DNA of 10,826 bases from Micromonosporaceae bacterium (GTDB taxonomy: Bacteria > Actinomycetota > Actinomycetes > Mycobacteriales > Micromonosporaceae): assembly GCA_019690055.1 (NCBI GenBank), contig JADGGF010000105.1, positions 1-10,826 on the forward strand, written 5' to 3'. This document shows, piece by piece, positions 6,301-10,826 of the stretch. The position numbers were made by a program, and so were the translations under genes. The notes below the pieces were generated by a model. It saw only the letters and a program-made list of their open reading frames with translations, was not told the DNA's origin and searched no databases. The first letter of the stretch is position 1. The number at the start of each line of letters is the position of its first letter.

Positions 6301-8433
6301 GAGCTGGTTGAACTGGTCCACTTCGGACTCGCCTCGCCAGGCGGCGGAGAACGCGTTCTCCACCTTGGTGTCCAGGCTCGGCACGTCCCACTCGCCGTCG
6401 GGCAGGCGCAGCCCGAAGTCGTACAGGCGCACGGGTGTGCCGGGCAGCCGGATCTCGTAGGGGTGCTCGTCGACCACCTCGAAGCCCAGCGACTGGAGGA
6501 CCGGGAGCACCTCGGACAGCGTCATCGGCTCCGCCCCGGCCCGGAACACCTTGATCCGGACGTCGTCGTCCTTGTCACGGCGGCGGTACAGGTCGACCAC
6601 GATCTGGCCGGGCTCCTCGAGAAGTTCGAGCTTGGCGAGATCCTCGATGGCCTCCAGTGGAGTGTGCCGGTCTTTGTACGTCTCCGGCAGCGCGCGGCCG
6701 TACCGGTCGAGAAGCCGCCGGCCGTGCTCGGCGCCCTCGCGCGTCTCCAGCGCGTGCGCGAAGTCGTCGTCCCAGGAGCGGGTCGCCTCGGCGATCAGGG
6801 CGGAGAGTCGCTCGGTGTCGACCTCGCCGATCAGTCCGCCGCGTTCGGCCCGCACGATGACGTGGATGCGGGCCAGCATGCCGTCGCCGACGCGCGTGGT
6901 GTAATCCAGCCCGGTCCCGCCCAGCTCGTGGAGCAGGATCTCCTGGATGCGCAGCCGGTTGGCCGTGGTGAACCGGTCGCGGGGCAGGAAGACCAGGCAG
7001 GAGACGAAGCGGCCGTACTGGTCGGTGCGGGCGAACACCCGCACCTGGCGTCGTCCCGCCAGGCGCAGGACGCCCATCACGGTCCGGAACAGGTCGTCGG
7101 TGGTGGTCTGGAAGAGCTCGTCGCGCGGGTAGTCCTCCAGGATCGCCATCAGCTGCTTGCCGGAGTGGCCGCGCCCGGACAGACCCGACCGGTTCAGCAC
7201 CTCGGCCACCTTGCGCCGAATCACCGGAAGCTCCATGACCGAGGTGCGGTTCGCCGAGGACGAGAAGAGCCCGAGGAATCGCCGTTCCCCGATGACGTTG
7301 CCGTCGGCGTCGAAGATCCGGATGCCGATGTAGTCCATATAGGACGATCGGTGCACGGTGGAGCGTGAGTTCGCCTTGGTGATGGTGAGCAGGCGCCGGG
7401 TGAGGAGCCGGTGCACGGCCTCCGGGCTCACCGTGGCGGTAGCCGCAGCGGTCTCCACTGGTTCGCGGCGCAGGATGCCGAGCCCCGTCCCGGGCACCGC
7501 CTCCAGCAGCTGCTCCGGCGGGCCAGCGTCGACTGGTGTCGATGCTATCTGCCCCGCCTCCGCCGGGCTCGGGCCGATCCCGGTCGCCCCCGGTTCCTGA
7601 TCCCCCGAGGCAGCGGGGCCGCGTCCGACGTACTCGGGGCGCAGGCGGTACTCGCGGTAGCCGAGGAACGTGAAGTTGCCCGACGAGCCCGTGCCCCGGG
7701 CGTCGCCGGGACTGTCCTCGGCCAGCCAGCGCAGCAGCTCGACCGTATCCGTGATGTCCTTGTCCGGGACCGGGAGCACCGCGGCGGTGAGCTGGTCGGC
7801 GAGGGCGAGCGCCTGCCGGCGCATCGGCTGCCAGTCCTCGACCGCCTCGCGGACGTCGGTGAGGACCCGCCGAAGGTCGTCGCGCAGCCGGTTCACCGTC
7901 GACTCGTCGAGTGCGGCCACCTCGATGCGCATCCAGCTCTCGACGATCTGGCCCGGGCCGGCGTCGTCCGGCTCGATATGGGGGAACACTTCCGCCAATG
8001 CCCCGTCGGCCTTTCGACGGACGACCACCTGGGGGTGGGCGAGCAGATCCACATCCAGGCCCGCGGTGGTGACCGCGGCCGTGACCGAGTCGACGAGGAA
8101 CGGCATGTCGTCGGTCACCACGAGCAGGGCCGTGCGGTCGGCGGACCGCTCCGCGGTGATCGTGGTCTGCCCGGGTCGACGCTTGCGGGCCAGCTCGAGG
8201 TGGGCGGTCACCGCCGTGAGCATCTGGCTGGGGGTCCGGCCCACCAGGTCCTCGTCCGGCACGAGGCGCCAGAACCGGTTGACCATGTCGGCCAGGTCGC
8301 CGCCGTTGCTCCCGGTCGCCGCCGCGAGCGCCATGGCGTCGGTGACGAGTCTCTCCAGGTTCGGTACCGCCTCATCGGCGGGGGCCATCAGAAGAGATGG
8401 ATCGTCGTGCTGCTCCGCGGTCTGCCCATTCAT
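3385..8433 (-). CDS. gdh: NAD-specific glutamate dehydrogenase, large GDH180 class
   Basis: This 1682-residue cytoplasmic enzyme oxidatively deaminates L-glutamate with NAD+ to 2-oxoglutarate and ammonium, feeding glutamate into the TCA cycle. The size fits the GDH180 (about 1600-residue) class of Mycobacterium and Streptomyces. The N-terminal third carries ACT-like regulatory domains: TALLVVTDDMPFLVDSV (about 101-117), FTFLGYREYRL (254-264), VPGTGLGIL (313-321) and SYMDYIGIRIFD (364-375). The catalytic core shows GGLRWSDR (871-878), VKAQTVKNAVIVPVGAKGGF (890-909, Lys906 in the position of the GDH catalytic lysine), GIGDMSGDVFGNG (1040-1052), EGGNLGLTQRG (1196-1206) and FIDNCAGVNCSDHEVN (1231-1246). 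A helical C-terminal region of about 430 residues follows. No key motif is missing. A Gly/Pro/Ala-rich insert occupies about 265-310. The open frame extends to a GTG at 8463, but the ATG at 8433 has an ideal ribosome binding site and is preferred. In mycobacteria this enzyme is inhibited by GarA; whether that applies here is unknown. Confidence 0.96.
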   Translation of the reverse strand: MNGQTAEQHDDPSLLMAPADEAVPNLERLVTDAMALAAATGSNGGDLADMVNRFWRLVPDEDLVGRTPSQMLTAVTAHLELARKRRPGQTTITAERSADRTALLVVTDDMPFLVDSVTAAVTTAGLDVDLLAHPQVVVRRKADGALAEVFPHIEPDDAGPGQIVESWMRIEVAALDESTVNRLRDDLRRVLTDVREAVEDWQPMRRQALALADQLTAAVLPVPDKDITDTVELLRWLAEDSPGDARGTGSSGNFTFLGYREYRLRPEYVGRGPAASGDQEPGATGIGPSPAEAGQIASTPVDAGPPEQLLEAVPGTGLGILRREPVETAAATATVSPEAVHRLLTRRLLTITKANSRSTVHRSSYMDYIGIRIFDADGNVIGERRFLGLFSSSANRTSVMELPVIRRKVAEVLNRSGLSGRGHSGKQLMAILEDYPRDELFQTTTDDLFRTVMGVLRLAGRRQVRVFARTDQYGRFVSCLVFLPRDRFTTANRLRIQEILLHELGGTGLDYTTRVGDGMLARIHVIVRAERGGLIGEVDTERLSALIAEATRSWDDDFAHALETREGAEHGRRLLDRYGRALPETYKDRHTPLEAIEDLAKLELLEEPGQIVVDLYRRRDKDDDVRIKVFRAGAEPMTLSEVLPVLQSLGFEVVDEHPYEIRLPGTPVRLYDFGLRLPDGEWDVPSLDTKVENAFSAAWRGESEVDQFNQLVLRAGLTWREVVVLRAYAKYLRQAGTIFSQEYMESTLAAHPDVAALLVALFRARLEPGLADADRRDRAQELVTRIRQRLDSVASLDQDRILRSFLTLVTATLRTSFFQRGADGRPKPYVAFKLDAAAIPDLPMPRPRYEIFVYSPRFEGVHLRFGAVARGGLRWSDRREDFRTEILGLVKAQTVKNAVIVPVGAKGGFVLKQAPPATDRESYQAEGVACYRQFISGLLDVTDNIVGGAVVPPPDVVRHDGDDPYLVVAADKGTAAFSDIANEISSAYGFWLGDAFASGGSAGYDHKKMGITARGAWESIKRYLREMNIDISQTGLTAVGIGDMSGDVFGNGMLYSEHIRLVAAFDHRHIFVDPDPVAAKSYVERQRLAQLPGSSWDDYDRSLISPGGGVWPRSAKAIPVSAQMRRALGIADETVTSLSPTALIRAILCAPVDLLFNGGIGTYVKATTESHQDVGDKANDAVRVNGAEVRAKIVAEGGNLGLTQRGRIEYALAGGWVDADGRRLAYIATDFIDNCAGVNCSDHEVNIKILLDGSAGTDTLARAERDALLADMTDEVAAHVLRDSYHQANALGASRVQAASLLPVHQRMIAEMERDGLLDRALEALPSDEALAARLAEGTGLTSPELAVLLAYAKIWATRQVQASPLPDDDWTQQVLVEYFPTPLRERFGDRMAGHRLRRELVATRLVNEALNRCGLSFLFRAQEETGASVADILRAYVVVRDVYDLPAFWRAVEALDGTVPAGEQTALLLEVRRLVDRAVRWLVASRTGIDVPAEVARFKPGVTALLPRLPELFQGRERQALQAFTDSFVARGLPEDVAAWGTRIPYAFGLLDVVEVAERTGRDVTEVASVYFVLSERFTVDELLSRISALPRKTRWQTMARMALRYDLYAVLAELTATVLASTDPSLDAVERVRQWEQANEARVARTAQALAELTDTASDLAPLSVLLRQIRTLVRTGTSS

Positions 8434-8439
8434 TGCCGA

Positions 8440-8446
8440 CTCCTTC
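8440..8446 (-). promoter_or_regulatory. Ribosome binding site that sets the gdh start
   Basis: On the minus strand GAAGGAG precedes the ATG at 8431-8433 by six bases. It rules in favour of this ATG over the in-frame GTG at 8461-8463, which lies inside a palindrome and has no such site. Confidence 0.8.
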
Positions 8447-8449
8447 ACC

Positions 8450-8473
8450 TGGCCCGACCACACTGTCGGGCCA
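8450..8473 (-). promoter_or_regulatory. Perfect 9-bp-arm palindrome upstream of gdh
   Basis: TGGCCCGAC (8450-8458) and GTCGGGCCA (8465-8473) are perfect inverted arms around a six-base spacer. The element ends three bases before the gdh Shine-Dalgarno. A possible minus-strand -10 (TAGGCT, 8482-8487) would start transcription near 8475, so this could be an operator over the start site or a stable hairpin at the 5' end of the mRNA. The -35 position (GACGAC, 8505-8510) is weak. The repeat is seen directly; its function is inferred. Confidence 0.5.
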
Positions 8474-8660
8474 CGGGCATCAGCCTAGTGAGCCCGTCGA
8501 CCGGGTCGTCGGACGCGGCGTCACCCGCGAGCCGCAAGCGGCGGTCCCCCATCGGGGGGTGACAGCGCCCGTTACGCTCGGTGACGCCCCCGGGGAGACG
8601 TGCCCATGGGCTGATCGTTCGCCCGACGCCGACAACCGCTGACCGTACGAAAGGACCGAC
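8474..8660. promoter_or_regulatory. Divergent gdh / PBP intergenic region with repeated motifs
   Basis: This region must hold promoters for both divergent genes. A GTGAC core occurs three times: as GCGTCACCC (8518-8526, inverse orientation), GGGTGACAGC (8557-8566) and CGGTGACGC (8579-8587). The two direct copies are 22 bp apart, about two helical turns. Between them and the inverse copy lie two adjacent inverted repeats, GCCGC-AA-GCGGC (8531-8542) and CCCCC-ATC-GGGGG (8546-8558). For the PBP, TACGCT (8573-8578) fits a -10 pattern, but no convincing -35 lies at the right distance. No gene is visible. Confidence 0.4.
8651..8655 (+). promoter_or_regulatory. Ribosome binding site of the PBP gene
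   Basis: AAGGA sits five bases before the ATG at 8661 and supports that start over the in-frame ATG at 8682 (residue 8). Confidence 0.65.
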
Positions 8661-10637
8661 ATGCCCCATCATGCCCGGTCTATGAGGCATGCCCACCCAC
8701 GCCTTCGGTCGCTGCTGGCGCTGGCCCTGGTGGTGCCCGTGGTCGCCACCGGGCTGGTCGCCTGCTCCCGGGACAAGGGACCGACGCCCGTGCTCCAGGC
8801 CTTTCTCGAGGGCTGGGCCAAGGGTGACCTCGCCGGGGTTCCGCTGGAGGATCCCTCCGGCACCACCCTCGCCCCGGCCGACGTGCTGGCCGAGATCGAC
8901 GCGCTCGCCGGCCCCTTGGACGAGCGGCGCTGGCACGCGCAGCCCACGGCCGATCCGCCCGTCGACGCCGATCGCGCCCGGGCCACAGTGAACGTGGAGT
9001 GGACGGTGGTCGACGGCCTGGTCTGGCCGTACCAGACCACGGTCGAGCTGCACCGGGTCGACGGGCAGTGGCGGGTGGTCTTCACGCCCGCGACGGTGCA
9101 CCCCACGCTGACCGCTGGCGACGAGCTCGTCGTCTCGGCAATCCCGGCTCCCCGTGGGTCCATTGTGGATGGAGCCGACCAGGCGATCGTGACCGCGCGC
9201 CCGGTGGTGATCGTCGGCATCGAGCCGCAACGGGTCACCAACCAGGCGGCGCTGCTGGCGGAGCTCGATGCGGCCTTCGACTCGCTCGGGCTCGACATCG
9301 ACCTGTCGGATCTGCCCGACCAGCTCGCCGCGGCCAACCCCGACGCGTTCGTCACGGTCGTGACGTTGCGGCGGGAGGCGTACGACCAGATCCGCGACCG
9401 CATCCACCCGCTGCCCGGCACGGTGTTCCGGGAGGACACCCTGCAGCTCGCCCCCACCCGCACCTTCGCCCGGGCCCTGCTCGGCACCGTCGGCGAGGTG
9501 ACCCGCGAGCAGCTCGACACGCACCCCGGCCGGTACCTCGTCGGCGAGCAGGTGGGCCAGTCGGGCCTGCAGGCGCAGTTCGACGACCGGCTGCGGGGCA
9601 CCCCCGGCGTGGAGATCCGGTACCGGCGGGGCGGCTCGGTGTCGGAGGAGGTGCTGTACCGCGCCGAGCCGGTGCCGGGCGAGGCGCTGCGGACGACGCT
9701 GGACCAGCGCGTCCAGCTCGCCGCCGACGCGGCGCTGGCTGGGCAGGCCCGCCCGTCGGCGCTGGTCGCGGTGCGGATCAGCGACGGGGCCATCCTCGCG
9801 GCGGCGAACGGCCCGGACGGAGGCACGCTCAACCTCGCCTTCACGGCCAGCGTCCCGCCCGGGTCGACGTTCAAGATGGTCTCCGCGCTCGGGCTGCTCG
9901 GGTCGGGCGAGGTCACGGCGGACTCGCCGGTGGAGTGCCCGGGGACCTTCACGGTCGATGGCCGTACGTTCACCAACTCGGACGGGTTCTCCCTGGGTAC
10001 GGTGCCCTTCCGGACCGCCTTCGCCCATTCGTGCAACACCACCTTCGCCGCCCTGGCCCCGCGGCTGGGCCCCGACGGGCTGCGCCGGGCCGCGGCCAGC
10101 GTCGGTATCGGCACCGCCTGGGACATCGGGACCCCGGTTGTCACCGGATCGGTCGGCGCGAATCAGTCCACTGTGGAGGCAGCCGCCGCCGCGTTCGGGC
10201 AGGGCACGACCCTGGTGAGCCCGCTGAGCCTCGCCGCCGCGGCGGCGGCCGTCGCCCGGGGCTCCTGGGTCACCCCGAAGCTCTTCCCCGACGGTGCCCC
10301 GCCGACTGAGGGTGACGGGTCGACCGAGGGCTCGGCTCAGGGTGACCCGCCGCCGGCCGACGGGACCGCCCTGCCCACGGCCGCCGTCGCCGCCCTGCAG
10401 GTGATGATGCGCGAGGTGGTGACCGCGGGGACGGCCACCGCGTTGGCCGACGTACCCGGCGGTCCGGTCTACGTGAAGACCGGCACGGCGGAGTTCAACG
10501 ACAACCCGGCCGACACGCACGCGTGGACCATCGGCTGGCAGGGCGACATCGCGTTCGCCGTGTTCGTCGAGAACGGGGGCGGCAGCGGCGAGACCGCGGT
10601 CCCCATCGTGGAGGCGTTCCTGCGCGGCCTGGCATGA
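8661..10637 (+). CDS. Lipoprotein class B penicillin-binding protein (transpeptidase)
   Basis: This 658-residue DD-transpeptidase cross-links peptidoglycan stem peptides outside the membrane. It starts with a basic region and a hydrophobic stretch (about 16-34) ending in the lipobox LVAC, with Cys35 the likely lipidated residue, so it should be anchored as a lipoprotein rather than by a transmembrane helix. Residues about 40-155 match an NTF2-like MecA-N domain (VLQAFLEGWAKGD, then a GQWRVVFTPATVHP strand). Residues about 160-340 are the PBP dimerisation domain, beginning with PRGSIVD. The transpeptidase domain has STFK (402-405, nucleophile Ser402), SCN (457-459) and KTG (606-608), so the catalytic set is complete. 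A Gly/Pro/acidic low-complexity segment at about 543-572 is inserted between SCN and KTG. The architecture is that of M. tuberculosis PbpLipo (Rv2864c) and, more distantly, MecA/PBP2a-type enzymes. It is divergent from gdh and followed after 131 bases by a putative acetyltransferase gene. Nothing here shows beta-lactam resistance. Confidence 0.93.
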   Translation: MPHHARSMRHAHPRLRSLLALALVVPVVATGLVACSRDKGPTPVLQAFLEGWAKGDLAGVPLEDPSGTTLAPADVLAEIDALAGPLDERRWHAQPTADPPVDADRARATVNVEWTVVDGLVWPYQTTVELHRVDGQWRVVFTPATVHPTLTAGDELVVSAIPAPRGSIVDGADQAIVTARPVVIVGIEPQRVTNQAALLAELDAAFDSLGLDIDLSDLPDQLAAANPDAFVTVVTLRREAYDQIRDRIHPLPGTVFREDTLQLAPTRTFARALLGTVGEVTREQLDTHPGRYLVGEQVGQSGLQAQFDDRLRGTPGVEIRYRRGGSVSEEVLYRAEPVPGEALRTTLDQRVQLAADAALAGQARPSALVAVRISDGAILAAANGPDGGTLNLAFTASVPPGSTFKMVSALGLLGSGEVTADSPVECPGTFTVDGRTFTNSDGFSLGTVPFRTAFAHSCNTTFAALAPRLGPDGLRRAAASVGIGTAWDIGTPVVTGSVGANQSTVEAAAAAFGQGTTLVSPLSLAAAAAAVARGSWVTPKLFPDGAPPTEGDGSTEGSAQGDPPPADGTALPTAAVAALQVMMREVVTAGTATALADVPGGPVYVKTGTAEFNDNPADTHAWTIGWQGDIAFAVFVENGGGSGETAVPIVEAFLRGLA

Positions 10638-10652
10638 CGGCGTCGTGGTTGG

Positions 10653-10772
10653 ATGGCGCCCGTGGTGATCGACCCCGTGTTCTCTGTGATCGACATTGAG
10701 GCGGCCGTCAGTGGCCTGCTGCTGGAGACGACGAGTACTTCGCGTGGGATAGCAGCGGGAGGACTCGCGTGA
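10653..10772 (+). CDS. Possible 39-residue ORF overlapping the next start (doubtful)
   Basis: An ATG at 10653 opens a frame of 39 codons (MAPVVIDPVFSVIDIEA..., ending GGLA) whose TGA at 10770-10772 overlaps the GTG start of the next gene, the arrangement of translationally coupled genes. Against it, the upstream GGTTGG is a poor ribosome binding site and the product resembles no family I know. It fills most of the gap after the PBP and may be a leader ORF, a decayed gene or chance. Confidence 0.2.
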   Translation: MAPVVIDPVFSVIDIEAAVSGLLLETTSTSRGIAAGGLA

Positions 10773-10826
10773 TCAGTGTGGGCAAGCTCGACCCGGCTGA
10801 CCGGCCCACCTGGGAGCGGCTGTTCC
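10769..10826 (+). CDS. N-terminus of a probable GNAT acetyltransferase (cut by window end)
   Basis: Only 19 codons are present: VISVGKLDPADRPTWERLF. The pattern LDPADRPxWERL is typical of the first helix of a group of small actinobacterial GNAT N-acetyltransferases, which transfer an acetyl group from acetyl-CoA. The acetyl-CoA motifs lie beyond the window, so substrate and even family stay provisional. The GTG start at 10769 is supported by GGGAGGA at 10757-10763 with a five-base spacer. It is co-directional with the PBP gene and may be co-transcribed, as no terminator is seen in between. Confidence 0.55.
   Translation, partial: MISVGKLDPADRPTWERLF

Noticed and set aside
4576..7368. 930-codon open frame on the plus strand, antisense to gdh
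   Set aside because: It lies wholly within a gdh segment with recognisable catalytic and regulatory motifs. Its product is compositionally biased (rich in Arg, Gly, Val, Asp) without any domain, as expected from the complement of a GC-rich codon pattern.
8434..8463. Ten-residue N-terminal extension of glutamate dehydrogenase from GTG at 8463
   Set aside because: The GTG falls in the spacer of the palindrome and has no ribosome binding site, while the ATG at 8433 has GAAGGAG at ideal spacing.
9158..9172. Palindrome TCCATTGTGGATGGA, echoed by TCCACTGTGGA near 10167
   Set aside because: Both lie inside the PBP reading frame and encode ordinary residues; short palindromes of this kind are expected by chance.
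8445..10520. 691-codon open frame on the minus strand, antisense to the PBP gene
   Set aside because: The plus strand has lipobox, STFK, SCN and KTG in order. The antisense product is low-complexity Gly/Arg-rich and has no domain.
1..10826. CRISPR arrays, tRNA or rRNA genes, riboswitches, toxin-antitoxin or defence islands
   Set aside because: No evenly spaced repeats, cloverleaf-like segments or characteristic gene pairs were seen on either strand. The window shows ordinary chromosomal genes next to IS debris, and I do not claim a new multi-gene system.

Overview
The window is GC-rich chromosomal DNA from an actinomycete. The evidence is the strong G/C preference at third codon positions, GTG starts, a GDH180-type NAD-glutamate dehydrogenase, and a lipoprotein class B penicillin-binding protein of the mycobacterial PbpLipo type. 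The family cannot be fixed from this sequence alone.

Layout. Positions 1 to about 820 are decayed accessory DNA: a small inverted repeat, then a heavily mutated fragment of an IS256-family transposase (about 196-626, + strand), then about 200 bases with no recognisable gene. Positions about 822-1560 (+) hold a once-coding protein of unknown function. It lacks a start codon in frame, probably because of a one-base frameshift, and its frame runs on into the antisense of the next gene. Positions 1563-2018 (-) encode a Bcp/PrxQ peroxiredoxin that looks leaderless. Diverging from it, 2098-3393 (+) encodes a DUF3754/TMEM143-like membrane protein. It meets the 3' end of the giant NAD-glutamate dehydrogenase gene (3385-8433, -) with a 9-bp tail-to-tail overlap. 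A divergent intergenic region (8434-8660), rich in inverted repeats, separates this from a lipid-anchored class B PBP (8661-10637, +). Last comes a possible 39-codon ORF and the first 19 codons of what looks like a GNAT acetyltransferase, cut by the window edge.

How the genes relate. The four intact genes are ordinary chromosomal functions: peroxide defence, an uncharacterised membrane protein, glutamate catabolism at the carbon/nitrogen junction, and peptidoglycan cross-linking. They alternate in strand, so most are probably separate transcription units, and there is no sign of a dedicated multi-gene system. I found no CRISPR array, tRNA, rRNA, toxin-antitoxin pair or phage-defence cluster. 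The most worthwhile leads are regulatory or evolutionary: a perfect 9-bp-arm palindrome just upstream of the gdh ribosome binding site, the leaderless bcp promoter, the frameshifted hypothetical gene beside IS debris, and a winged-helix-like tail on the DUF3754 protein.
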